Positions 29,667 to 37,917 of a stretch of DNA of 64,000 nt are shown piece by piece. The DNA comes from Stigmatella ashevillena (GTDB lineage: Bacteria > Myxococcota > Myxococcia > Myxococcales > Myxococcaceae), in the NCBI RefSeq assembly GCF_028368975.1, contig NZ_JAQNDM010000001.1, forward strand, positions 620,001 through 684,000. Direction: 5' to 3'. Each line of letters begins with the position of its first letter. The first letter of the stretch is position 1. The notes under the pieces are model-generated. The model made no database searches. It saw only the letters and a program-made list of their open reading frames with translations, and was not told the origin of the DNA. The position numbers and the translations under genes were made by a program.

Positions 29667-31468
29667 ACCGCCTCCTTCTTGAGCATCGCGCGGGCGATGA
29701 AGAGACAGACGGCGGTATTCACCACCAACCAGGGCACCGCCAGGAAGGTGAAGGGCATGTACGCAAGCCCGGGTGCTTTGGACCACGCGGCATACGCCAG
29801 GAAGCCCGCGAAGCCGAGCGACAGGCCTCCCAGGGCCGGCCTCAGGCCACGAAACTTGATGGCGAACAGGGACAGCACCAGGGGGAAGAGCGCGCTGTAG
29901 AAGATCGGATTGGCCAGTTTGCCCCGGCCGAAGATGATGCGTTGCCAGTCGGGAATGGGCAGCGACACCGCGTTCACCACATCCCCTGCCACCCCCGAGG
30001 CGCCGCCAAACCAGGAGTGGGCGAAAAACACCCCCACCGTGGCCAGACACAAGGGCACCAGGAAGCTCGGGGTGGCCAGGATGTTGAAGTAGCCCGGGCG
30101 CTCCCGCCGTCCCAGGGTCAACAGGATCAGCGCCAGAAACGCCAGCGCCCACCAGGCCGAGGGCCAGGGAATGAGGGCCCCCCCGCCGAGGGCCTCCAGG
30201 GACTTCTGGGCATTGAGGAGCCCATGCCCGTACTCATCCGTGCGCTCCTGGCCATTGACCCGGACCGCCCCCGCGTAGAGCGCCTTTTCCACCTCATCCG
30301 GTCCGCTGGCCCCCGCCGCGTAGAGCAGCGCCGCCACCGCCGCCACGTGCGGGGTCGCCATGCTGGTGCCCTGGAACGAGGCGTAGATGGACCGCGCCGG
30401 ATCGCGCGGGTCGATCGTGTTCTGGAGAATGCCGCCTTGATCCCCCTGGCGCTTGTCACCCCCCGGCGCCGCGATGTCCAGCTCCTTGCCATAAGAGGAG
30501 TAAGGGGCCAGCGCGCCCTCAGGGCCCACCGCCGAAACCGCCACCGCGCCCGGGTAGGCCGCGGGGAACTCGACCCGGGGACGTCCCGCGTTGCCAGCGG
30601 CGGCCACCACGGTCACGCCCTTCTTGCGCGCGTACTCCACCGCCGAGGCCATCGTCTGCGAGTGGCCTCCCCCGCCCAGCGACATGTTGATGACCTTGGC
30701 GCCCTTGTCCGCCGCGAAGCGGATGGCATCCGCGATGTCCGCCGACGTGCCGCTGCCAAAGTGGTTGAGCACCTTCACCGGCATCAGCGTGGCCTCGAAG
30801 GCCACGCCGGCCACCCCTTCGCCGTTGTTCGTCGCCTGGGCAATGGTGCCCGCCACATGCGTGCCATGCCCGTGGTCGTCGTTGGCGTGCACGTCGTCGT
30901 TCACGAAGTCATAGCCCTGGACGAACTTCACGCCCTTGAGGTCGGGCACCTGCTTGAAGTCCTCGTAGTCCTCGTAGGCGATGCCCGTGTCGAGCACCGC
31001 CACCACCACCCCTTTGCCCCGGTTGGAGTCCCAGGCCTGGGGCATGCTGATCATCTTCAGGTTCCACTGCTTGCCGTAGTCCGGATCATTCGGCGTGTAG
31101 CTGCTCCGGTACGCCCGCATCGGCTCGGCGGATTCGACGGCCGGGTGCTGACGGATGCGCTCCAGCACGCCCTCCACGTCATCCACGCTGACCGCGACCG
31201 TGAGCCCATCGTCCAGGCTCTCCACCGAGTTGAACTCCAGGTCCACGCCCCAGTCGGTTTCCCAGGCGTCGAACGCTTCCTTCGGGGTGCCATCCTTAAA
31301 GTCCACCACGATGGCCCCCGGCACCACCGCCCCCGCCTCGGCCATGTCCGGCGTCACCGCAGGCGTCGCGGCCGTGACCGACGTCCGCTCCTCGGGCTGG
31401 GAGGAGCACGCCATGGCCGTTCCCACCACCAGCGCCACCACCGCTTTCGCCACGGTCCTTCGAACCAT
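29663..31468 (-). CDS. Lipoprotein subtilisin-like serine protease (S8) with C-terminal membrane domain
   Basis: The 601-aa product has a lipoprotein-type signal (VGTAMAC), an I9-like propeptide region (about 45-115) and an S8 catalytic domain. Its residues are Asp160 (AVLDTG), His201 (HGHGTHVAG), Asn293 (AAGN) and Ser369 (GTSMATPH). Unusually, residues 430-600 carry four to six membrane segments, so the catalytic domain is tethered to the inner membrane. The ATG at 31468 is chosen for its GGAG; an ATG five codons upstream lacks one. The small partner gene follows with a 4-base overlap. Confidence 0.88.
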   Translation of the reverse strand: MVRRTVAKAVVALVVGTAMACSSQPEERTSVTAATPAVTPDMAEAGAVVPGAIVVDFKDGTPKEAFDAWETDWGVDLEFNSVESLDDGLTVAVSVDDVEGVLERIRQHPAVESAEPMRAYRSSYTPNDPDYGKQWNLKMISMPQAWDSNRGKGVVVAVLDTGIAYEDYEDFKQVPDLKGVKFVQGYDFVNDDVHANDDHGHGTHVAGTIAQATNNGEGVAGVAFEATLMPVKVLNHFGSGTSADIADAIRFAADKGAKVINMSLGGGGHSQTMASAVEYARKKGVTVVAAAGNAGRPRVEFPAAYPGAVAVSAVGPEGALAPYSSYGKELDIAAPGGDKRQGDQGGILQNTIDPRDPARSIYASFQGTSMATPHVAAVAALLYAAGASGPDEVEKALYAGAVRVNGQERTDEYGHGLLNAQKSLEALGGGALIPWPSAWWALAFLALILLTLGRRERPGYFNILATPSFLVPLCLATVGVFFAHSWFGGASGVAGDVVNAVSLPIPDWQRIIFGRGKLANPIFYSALFPLVLSLFAIKFRGLRPALGGLSLGFAGFLAYAAWSKAPGLAYMPFTFLAVPWLVVNTAVCLFIARAMLKKEAV

Positions 31469-31629
31469 CGGGGCACTCCTCATGCAAACAGGGCACGCCT
31501 TCGCAATCTCTTACGAACGCGCGGCGAAGCGATTGGGCCTAAATCGCAGTCTGGTCGACCTGACGGCGGACGGGCAAGCGCCCCTGCCTTCTCAAACATC
31601 AATAAAAACGGGGGTTTGTGCGGCATCGG

Positions 31630-32265
31630 TCACTCGCCGGACAGCCGCTTCAGCCACTCGGCCAGCAGCCGTCCCACCTGGGGCAGGTTCCGCTGGAAGC
31701 TGGGACCGGCGGCGTCCACGACCTCGATTTCGCCCCGCGGGGACTTCCCCACGGCCGACGTCAGCGCGGCCCGGGGCAAGCGCTTGTCTTCTTCTCCCAA
31801 CACCACGAGCAAGGAGCGGTCCACCCGGGCCAAGGCCGCGGGCTCCACATCCACAGGGGCCACGAGGCAGACCCCTCCCACAGCGGGCTGGCGCGACAGC
31901 AATTCCAGGGCCACCCGGGCGCCGCCGTGCAGCGAGGCCACCGCGAGGTGGGCAGTTTGAGCGTTCTCCAGCAGCACGCGCATGGCCGCCTCCGCATCCA
32001 CCACGAGCGCTTCCCCTGTCCCGGCCGAGCCCTGACTTCCACCCACGCCCCGGTGGTTGAACCGCAGGGTCGGGAAGCCCGCGGTGGCGGCAGCCCATAC
32101 CAACTCCGCCGCCACGACGTGATCCATGCCTCCCCCCTCCTCAGGACGGGGAGGAATGATGAGCAAGGGCGGCTTCTTCACGCCCCGGTGTGCCGTCCCT
32201 TCCATCACTTCGCGGCCCACCGGGATGAGCGTGGACCGCTCCAGAAACTGACCTTTTTGGACCAT
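31630..32265 (-). CDS. Alpha/beta-hydrolase fold protein lacking catalytic residues
   Basis: The 211-aa product reads like the small hydrolases of COG2945: PPLLIIPPRPEEGGGMDHVV, then FPTLRFNHRGVGGSQGSAG. The nucleophile elbow, normally GxSxG, is ASLHG (110-114), with leucine in the serine position. The region expected to carry the catalytic histidine reads AAGPSF without one. It is probably a pseudo-enzyme with a binding role, although the neighbouring Ser111 could conceivably substitute. The ATG at 32265 has GGAGGG upstream. It is divergent from the lipase module. Confidence 0.7.
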   Translation of the reverse strand: MVQKGQFLERSTLIPVGREVMEGTAHRGVKKPPLLIIPPRPEEGGGMDHVVAAELVWAAATAGFPTLRFNHRGVGGSQGSAGTGEALVVDAEAAMRVLLENAQTAHLAVASLHGGARVALELLSRQPAVGGVCLVAPVDVEPAALARVDRSLLVVLGEEDKRLPRAALTSAVGKSPRGEIEVVDAAGPSFQRNLPQVGRLLAEWLKRLSGE

Positions 32266-32299
32266 GTCCCTCCACCTTAAGAGGGCCTTCTCCGCACGG

Positions 32300-32430
32300 C
32301 ATGCTGAGTCATCCAAGACTCCCTGAACAAATGTTCATGAAATCCCCCGATCCTGATCGGAGAATGATCCTGAAACGGAGCGCTGCTCCTCGGGAAAACC
32401 GCCCCCAGGAGCCCACGGGGGCCCTTTTTC
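32300..32430 (+). ncRNA. Candidate small RNA or structured leader
   Basis: Within 130 bases there are several self-complementary elements: GAACA/TGTTC, CCGAT/ATCGG and GAGC/GCTC hairpins, ending at the terminator at 32401-32429. No coding frame with a ribosome binding site fits, and no clear promoter was found. This is a weak candidate based on structure and on the otherwise unexplained terminator. Confidence 0.25.
32401..32429 (+). terminator. Terminator-like hairpin in a divergent intergenic region
   Basis: GCCCCC (32401-32406) pairs with GGGGGC (32417-32422), followed by T5 (32425-32429) on the plus strand. On the minus strand the same stem is followed by a T4 run. No gene runs into it from either side, because the flanking genes diverge. 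It may end an unannotated small RNA or act as a leader attenuator. Confidence 0.55.
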
Positions 32431-32547
32431 TGATCCACCGCATCACCGGGACATGGGCAGCGGGAAAGGGGGGGTGGGGTAGCATCCCCCCCAGGTCTGC
32501 TAATGTGAACGGCGAATCCTTTTCGTGCCCCGGAGAACGAGAACCCC

Positions 32548-32970
32548 ATGACCCGAGACGAAGCGAAACGCCTCGCCCAGGCGTTGCTCGCCGAGACTGG
32601 CCAACCCGACAGCGTTGGCCTCAACCCACAGGGCTTCGGCGGAGTCGCCGTCGACAATGCGCAGCTCTACTTCGAGTGGCATGACCCGGAACAAGCCCTC
32701 GAGTGCAGCGCGCTGATCCACAAGTTCCGTGACGCCCCCAAGCCCGGCATCCTCGAGGGCTTCCAGAAGGAGCAGCAGGCCGGCACGGACACGGGCGGCG
32801 GCACCCTGGACTTCGAGCCCGAGAACAAGTCGCTCTTCCTGAGCCGCACCTACACCCAAGCCCCTCCCAACACGGCCTTCATCGCGGACATGAAGCGCCT
32901 GATGCGTGCCAGCCTCGTCTGGCACGGTGAGGTGCTGGATCGCGTGGCATCGCAGGTCTTCAAGAAGTGA
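32548..32970 (+). CDS. CesT-like secretion chaperone paralogue A (putative)
   Basis: A small 140-aa soluble protein. The alternation helix (RDEAKRLAQALLAET), strands (AQLYFEWHDPEQALECSAL), helix (GILEGFQKEQQ), strands (DTGGGTLDFEPENKSLFLSR) and a C-terminal helix matches the fold order of type III CesT/SycE chaperones. It is clearly paralogous to the protein at 34058-34585: shared blocks include QLYFEWH, ALECSAL, DTGGGT and LDRVAS. It lies immediately before a lipase-like gene. The chaperone role is inferred from fold pattern and context; immunity or adaptor function is an alternative. Confidence 0.6.
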   Translation: MTRDEAKRLAQALLAETGQPDSVGLNPQGFGGVAVDNAQLYFEWHDPEQALECSALIHKFRDAPKPGILEGFQKEQQAGTDTGGGTLDFEPENKSLFLSRTYTQAPPNTAFIADMKRLMRASLVWHGEVLDRVASQVFKK

Positions 32971-32978
32971 CGAACCCC

Positions 32979-33070
32979 CTCCCCTACTGACGCACTTCGT
33001 CGCACACCTGGAAAGCAACTTTCCTGGATGGGCGGCGAGAATCCCTTCTAAAGCAGCTCTCCCCTACTGA
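32979..33070 (+). repeat. 12-bp direct repeats flanking a hairpin before the lipase gene
   Basis: CTCCCCTACTGA occurs at 32979-32990 and again, identically, at 33059-33070, exactly 80 bases apart. Between them is a 6-bp hairpin GGAAAG/CTTTCC (33010-33024). The second copy lies just upstream of the lipase ribosome binding site. It may be a regulator-binding site or a duplication relic. Confidence 0.45.
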
Positions 33071-33087
33071 TTTCCCTGGAGTCCCCC

Positions 33088-34053
33088 ATGAATCCCATCG
33101 AGCGCGGCCGGAACCTTCTTGGCCAAGTCCGCACGGGCGCCGAGCGCACCATTGATCGCGCGCAAGAGACCGTTGGCAACGTCGTCGACCAGGCAAAGGG
33201 CATCGCCGCGGAGGGTGGCCGCCGCGTCAACCAGTTCGTGGACGGCTTCGAGAACACCGCCGTCCAGGGTGCTCGCGCGGTCCAGGGGTTCTTTGGCGGC
33301 GGCAATCAGCCGGACCGCGTGCACGACGGGCAGTTCGTCGGCGCGGGCGGCCAGACGTTCTCGCCGGACACCCCGCTGAGCGACATTCCCGCGGTCACCC
33401 CGCGCAACAACCCGAACCCGTCGCAGACCATCCTCTACGTCAACGGCATCAACACCACGAAGGACGCCCAGGCCAGCAGCCTCCAGTCCATCGCGGACAC
33501 CACCGGGGCGCGCGTCATCGGCATCCACAACGCCACCGAGGGCATGGGCGCCGACCTGGCCCAGTGCGTGAAGGACAAGCTGGACAAGGGTACCAACCCC
33601 GCCGTGGATACCCTCGCGGACACCCTCTACAACGAGATCAAGGCAGGCCGGGATGTGCAGCTGATGGCGCACAGCCAGGGAGGCCTCATCTCCAGCCGCG
33701 CGCTGGGCGATGTCTACAACCGGCTGCGCGTTGAAGATGGGATGTCCCAGGCCGACGCCCAGAAGGCGATGAGCCACATCAACGTGGAGACGTTCGGCGC
33801 CGCGGCCACGCGCTACCCGGACGGTCCGAACTACGTGCACTACGTCAACCGCGGGGACCCGGTGCCGGGGCTCTTCGGTCTCGGGCCGGTTCCGGACGCC
33901 TGGAACCCGGTGGCCGACGGTGGCAAGGGCTCGGTGGTGCGTCACTTCAACGAGTTCCACCTGAACCCCATCGGCGCTCACAACTTCGAGTCCGTGTACC
34001 TCAACCAGCGCGTGCCGTTCGATCAGGCGCGGGCGGGGAACTTCGACCGCTAA
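33088..34053 (+). CDS. Class-3-lipase-like hydrolase, putative secreted effector
   Basis: The 321-aa product has a helical amphipathic N-terminus (about 1-70, with repeated Gln/Ala/Arg pattern) and no Sec signal. An alpha/beta-hydrolase domain follows. The nucleophile is Ser196 in AHSQGG. Asp257 in NRGDPVPG matches the DPVP element of class 3 lipases, and His298 in GAHNFES completes a plausible triad. TILYVNGINTT is the oxyanion-strand region. Flanking by two paralogous small chaperone-like genes suggests a translocated lipase or phospholipase effector. The ATG has TGGAG nearby. Confidence 0.7.
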   Translation: MNPIERGRNLLGQVRTGAERTIDRAQETVGNVVDQAKGIAAEGGRRVNQFVDGFENTAVQGARAVQGFFGGGNQPDRVHDGQFVGAGGQTFSPDTPLSDIPAVTPRNNPNPSQTILYVNGINTTKDAQASSLQSIADTTGARVIGIHNATEGMGADLAQCVKDKLDKGTNPAVDTLADTLYNEIKAGRDVQLMAHSQGGLISSRALGDVYNRLRVEDGMSQADAQKAMSHINVETFGAAATRYPDGPNYVHYVNRGDPVPGLFGLGPVPDAWNPVADGGKGSVVRHFNEFHLNPIGAHNFESVYLNQRVPFDQARAGNFDR

Positions 34054-34057
34054 GCCG

Positions 34058-34585
34058 ATGGCGACCGCTCCTCGAAGTGGCCTGGCGGGCCTCTTGAAGT
34101 CCTGGGTGGCCCACCTCGGTCCCGCCGCTCCCGTGGGGATTGCCCTGACGCGGGAGGCGGCGCAGCGGCTGGTGCAGTCCTTCATCGGCTCCGAGGGCGC
34201 GCCCATCAGCCCGGGCATCAACGCCCAGGGCTTTGGTGGGCTCGCCGCGGGCGGTGCGCAGCTCTACTTCGAGTGGCACGAGGAGACGAAGGCGCTGGAG
34301 TGCAGCGCCCTCGTGTACCGGTTCCGCGAGCCCCCCAAGCCCGGCGTCATCGCGGGCTTCCAGGCCGAGGAACAAGAGGGCACGGACACGGGTGGAGGAA
34401 CGGTGGACTACGAGCCCGAGAACCGGGGCCTGTATCTCACCCGCACCTACGCTCAGGTCCCCGAGGAGCGCACCTTCGCCAAGGAGATGCGCCGGTTGAT
34501 GAAGACCAGCCGCAAGTGGAACACCGAGGTGTTGGACCGCGTGGCCTCGCGCGTGTTCCACCCCGAGGAGCTGGAGAAGCGCTGA
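34058..34585 (+). CDS. CesT-like secretion chaperone paralogue B (putative)
   Basis: A 175-aa protein starting 4 bases after the lipase stop, so almost certainly cotranslated with it. From residue 30 it parallels the 140-aa protein at 32548: INAQGFGGLAAGGAQLYFEW, KALECSALVYRFREPPKPGV, EGTDTGGGTVDYEPENRGLY, and a closing EVLDRVASRVF. It carries an extra N-terminal helix of about 30 residues (GLAGLLKSWVAHLG). Two divergent copies around one hydrolase would fit chaperones for different regions of the effector, or a chaperone plus an immunity protein. Confidence 0.6.
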   Translation: MATAPRSGLAGLLKSWVAHLGPAAPVGIALTREAAQRLVQSFIGSEGAPISPGINAQGFGGLAAGGAQLYFEWHEETKALECSALVYRFREPPKPGVIAGFQAEEQEGTDTGGGTVDYEPENRGLYLTRTYAQVPEERTFAKEMRRLMKTSRKWNTEVLDRVASRVFHPEELEKR

Positions 34586-34636
34586 GCCCGTGAGGACGTG
34601 AGGCCCTCTGCCTCCCGCTCCGGGCCTTCGCCGGGC

Positions 34637-35833
34637 TCACACCGAGCCGAGCACGTAGAACTTGAGGTATTTGCCTTCCGGGAACTGAAGGCGGACCGGG
34701 TGGTCAGGCGGCTGGTAGCGCTCTTCCACCAGTGCCAGGTCCACGCCCGCCTTGAAGGCCGCTTCCCGCACCGCCCCCATGAAGTCGTTCGGGCTCACGC
34801 GCGCCGAGCAGGACGCCGTCGCCAGCAGCCCGCCCGGCCGCAGCAGCGCGAGGGCCTGCCGGTTGAGCGACGCATACCCGTCGAGCGCCGCCTGCACCGC
34901 CTTCTGGCTCTTCGCGAACGCGGGCGGGTCCAGGATGATCAGATCGAACGTCCGGCCCTCGTCCTTGAACGACTGGATGATCTTGAAGACGTCCGCGGCG
35001 AGGAAGTCGTGGCGCTCCGCGGGCAGCCCGTTGCGCGTGAAGTTCTCCCGCGCCAGCGCGATGGCGTCCGGATCCAGGTCCACCGAGAAGACGCTCTTGG
35101 CCCCGCCCAGCGCCGCGTTCACCGAGAAGCCGCCGCTGAAGCAGAAGCAGTTGAGCACCTCCCGATCCTTCGCCAACCGGCGGATGAGGAAGCGGTTCTC
35201 CCGCTGATCCAGGAAGAAGCCCGTCTTCTGCCCCTTCCACGCGTCCACGAGGAAGGTGGCGCCCCGCTCGCGGATGGGAATGAGATCCGGCGCGGGCGCG
35301 CCATAGAGCATCCGCCCCGTGCCCCGGCCTTCCTCTTCCTCCACATCGTCCCGGGCCACCTCGTCCCGCCCGATGATGCCCTTGAGCTCTGGCAGAGCGG
35401 TCTTGAGCGCCTCCACCAGCAGGTGGCGGTAGGGGGTGAGGCCCGCGGAGTACAGCTTGAGCACCGCGTAGTCCGCATAGAGGTCCACCACGACGCCGGG
35501 CAGACCATCTCCCTCTCCGTGGAGCAGGCGGAAGCTGTTCGTGTCGGTGAAGTCAATGAGGGCCCGCCGCTCCGCAAGCGCCTGCCGAACCCGCCGCGCC
35601 ATGAAGGCCGCGTCGATGGTCTCCCGGGAGTCCCGCGTGAGCACGCGCACCGCGATGGCGGAGTGCGGATCAAAGTAGCCCCGCGCGACGAACTTCCCCC
35701 CCTCGGTGAGATCCACCACGCTCCCCGCGGGGATCTTCGGCACCTGCTCCAGGGCCTTGCGAAACACCCAGGGATGGCCGGCGCGCAAATGGCGCCCGAG
35801 CCCCCGGGCCAGTTCGAGTCTGACGACGTTCAC
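34637..35833 (-). CDS. RlmI-like 23S rRNA (cytosine-C5) methyltransferase
   Basis: SAM-dependent RNA methyltransferase of 398 aa. It has an N-terminal PUA-type domain (about 1-75, GHPWVFRKALEQVPKIPAGS) and a central EEHEH-type domain. The Rossmann methyltransferase domain has the SAM motif VLNCFCFSGGFSVNAALGG, the acidic SVDLDPDA and the LDPPAFAKS catalytic loop, with a further cysteine in ATASCSARVS. In E. coli RlmI modifies C1962. The start is GTG (35831-35833) with AGGAG upstream, 4 bases after the HAD gene. Confidence 0.88.
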   Translation of the reverse strand: MNVVRLELARGLGRHLRAGHPWVFRKALEQVPKIPAGSVVDLTEGGKFVARGYFDPHSAIAVRVLTRDSRETIDAAFMARRVRQALAERRALIDFTDTNSFRLLHGEGDGLPGVVVDLYADYAVLKLYSAGLTPYRHLLVEALKTALPELKGIIGRDEVARDDVEEEEGRGTGRMLYGAPAPDLIPIRERGATFLVDAWKGQKTGFFLDQRENRFLIRRLAKDREVLNCFCFSGGFSVNAALGGAKSVFSVDLDPDAIALARENFTRNGLPAERHDFLAADVFKIIQSFKDEGRTFDLIILDPPAFAKSQKAVQAALDGYASLNRQALALLRPGGLLATASCSARVSPNDFMGAVREAAFKAGVDLALVEERYQPPDHPVRLQFPEGKYLKFYVLGSV

Positions 35834-35837
35834 GGTG

Positions 35838-36656
35838 TCACTCCTGAAGGCGGTCTCGCGAGCCGAGGATGGCGCGGGCCAGTTCCTCGAAACCTCGTCC
35901 CTCGGCGGCTCGGGTGATGAAGGCCGGCGGCGCCTCGATGCGGTCTAGCACGCTCCGGACATTGGCCACACCCACGCTGAGGGCAAAGGCCTGGAACATC
36001 GGCGCGTCGTTGAAAGAATCCCCGGCATAGACGAAGCGGCCGTCCTCGGGGCGCAGGGCCTGCCCCCAGGCCTCCCGGGCGAAGCGGCGCGTCGCGATGA
36101 GCTTGTCGAAGCGTCCCAGCCAGCAGTTGACGTGCACCGACGAGCGCACCGCCGTCACCCCCCGCTCGCGCAGCAGCGCCTCGATGCGGCCCGCGGCAGC
36201 GTCCCCCAGCCGGGCCTCCTCATTGTAGTCAATGGCCAGGTCCACCTCGGTGTATGCGCTGTCCGAGGACAGCTGGGCACCGGGCACCCGCTTGAGCACC
36301 CGGAGCACCTCCGAGCGCAGGCGGCGGCGGTTCGCGGCCCGCTCCGCAGGCGGCTCCAGGTACACCTTGCGAAGGCCCTTACCTCCCCTCACGAAGAAGA
36401 GCCCTCCGTTCTCGACGATGACCCCATCCACGGGCAGCGTGCGCGCCCAGGCTTCTCCCCACCCCGCAGGACGCCCGCTCACCAGCACGACCTTCAGGCC
36501 TGCCTCGGACAGGCGCTCCAGGGCTCGGACTGTCTGGGCCCGCAGCCGGTGACGCGTGGTGAGGGTGCCATCCACATCCGTGAAGACGCCCTCCACCTGG
36601 GAGAAATCCGCCTCTCGGAGAGGCCTCGGACTGGACGCAGCCTCCGGACGGCTCAC
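35838..36656 (-). CDS. HAD-superfamily phosphatase (Cof / MPGP-like)
   Basis: Predicted cytoplasmic phosphatase of 272 aa. Motif I is FTDVDGTL (nucleophile and acid aspartates), motif II is VLVSGRP, motif III is the lysine in GRFDKLIATRRF, and motif IV is YAGDSFNDAPMF. The cap insertion between motifs II and III is of the C2 type, as in Cof and mannosyl-3-phosphoglycerate phosphatases. The substrate is unknown. The GTG overlaps the stop of the upstream helical protein (GTGA, 36653-36656). Confidence 0.8.
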   Translation of the reverse strand: MSRPEAASSPRPLREADFSQVEGVFTDVDGTLTTRHRLRAQTVRALERLSEAGLKVVLVSGRPAGWGEAWARTLPVDGVIVENGGLFFVRGGKGLRKVYLEPPAERAANRRRLRSEVLRVLKRVPGAQLSSDSAYTEVDLAIDYNEEARLGDAAAGRIEALLRERGVTAVRSSVHVNCWLGRFDKLIATRRFAREAWGQALRPEDGRFVYAGDSFNDAPMFQAFALSVGVANVRSVLDRIEAPPAFITRAAEGRGFEELARAILGSRDRLQE

Positions 36657-37810
36657 ATGCCCCCCAGGTTCGCCAACAGCCCCTGAAGGGCCTCCAGGGT
36701 GGCGCGCAGCTCCGGGCCCGAGAGACTGCCCAGGGGGGCCTTGCGCGTCTTGCGAAGAAACGCATCCATCGCCGGATCTCGCCCGTAGAGCGACTGCGCC
36801 ACCATCACCGCCTCGGCCAGGAAGCGCGCGGCCCCGGGGGGATCCGAGCCCAAGAGCCCCTGCGCCCGCTCCAGCCGCACGCCACACACCGCCCACACTT
36901 CCCGGTCATTGATGATGAGCACCTTGCGCTGGTTCACCGCCGACAACGAGCGCACCAGCACGTCCAGCGCCTCCACCAGTTGGAGCAGCTCGGCCTTCGG
37001 CGGAGCGACCGTGGTGGCCAGCCGGCCCACCTGGCCCCGGCTCTCGATGATGTGCCGCTTGTCCTGCGCCCGGAGGCCCCGGTAGGCCGCCGTCCGCCCA
37101 AACGCGTCCATCTCGTTCTGGAGCTGCTGCGCGTTCCACTGCACGTCCTCGGGCTCGGCCTCGCGCACCTTGTCCAGCCGCGCGGAGAGGATGCGCGTCA
37201 GGTCCGCCACGATGGCGCGCACCGTCATCGCCGCCTTCACGTCCGCCTCGTACCCGGGCACCACCTCTTTCCGGGCCACGTCCACCATGTGGCTCATGGA
37301 GTTGAAGACGAGATCGCCGATCTGCTCCCGGAACGTGGTGCGAAAGCGCTGGATCTCCGCCAGCAAGGTCCACCGGTCGGACACCACCGCCGGGTTGCGC
37401 ATGGCCTCGCCCAACTGGGTGACTTCCTGTGCCACCTGGCCCATCGCCTGCCGGAGCGAGGCCGCCGCGTCGCGCGTCTTGCCCTGCTCCACCGTGGGGG
37501 CCACCGGGGGCGGCGTCCCCGCGGGCGGCCCCGGAAACTGCTGACGGATGACGGTGAGCAGCGCGTTCACGTCCATCACCGTGTCCCGGATGACCGGCGC
37601 CATGGTCTCCCACAGCGACAAGTCCGCGCCGGAGTCGTCGCTGGAGTCCGTCTCGTACTTCACCAGATCCATGTCGCTCAGCCGCGCGATGGCCTGGGTC
37701 GCGGCGGCGTACACTTTCCTCAGGCGGTCCGCGAAGACCTGATCCGGCAGCGCCTGGAGGATCTGCTCGAGCCTGGGAGAGAGAGGGGCCAGGGTGGATT
37801 CTTCGGACAC
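36653..37810 (-). CDS. Helical protein of unknown function
   Basis: The 385-aa product is predicted almost entirely alpha-helical, with no signal peptide or membrane segment. Features are an N-terminal RLEQILQALPDQVFADRLRK helix, a Pro-rich linker near residues 93-105 (FPGPPAGTPPPVAP), and long helices with heptad-like spacing (DLTRILSARLDKVREAEPED). No family was recognised. It is probably translated from GTG at 37808-37810 and is coupled to the HAD phosphatase, then the RlmI-like methyltransferase. The context does not reveal its job. Confidence 0.65.
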   Translation of the reverse strand: MSEESTLAPLSPRLEQILQALPDQVFADRLRKVYAAATQAIARLSDMDLVKYETDSSDDSGADLSLWETMAPVIRDTVMDVNALLTVIRQQFPGPPAGTPPPVAPTVEQGKTRDAAASLRQAMGQVAQEVTQLGEAMRNPAVVSDRWTLLAEIQRFRTTFREQIGDLVFNSMSHMVDVARKEVVPGYEADVKAAMTVRAIVADLTRILSARLDKVREAEPEDVQWNAQQLQNEMDAFGRTAAYRGLRAQDKRHIIESRGQVGRLATTVAPPKAELLQLVEALDVLVRSLSAVNQRKVLIINDREVWAVCGVRLERAQGLLGSDPPGAARFLAEAVMVAQSLYGRDPAMDAFLRKTRKAPLGSLSGPELRATLEALQGLLANLGGM

Positions 37811-37917
37811 GGGCGGGCACTCTAGACCGAACCGCCGCGTCCGGGGCCTCGACTTCTCACCCGGTTGGTTCTAGCAATCGCACGCGAGCCGATATTTCCA
37901 GTCCGGAGAGCCGTGTC

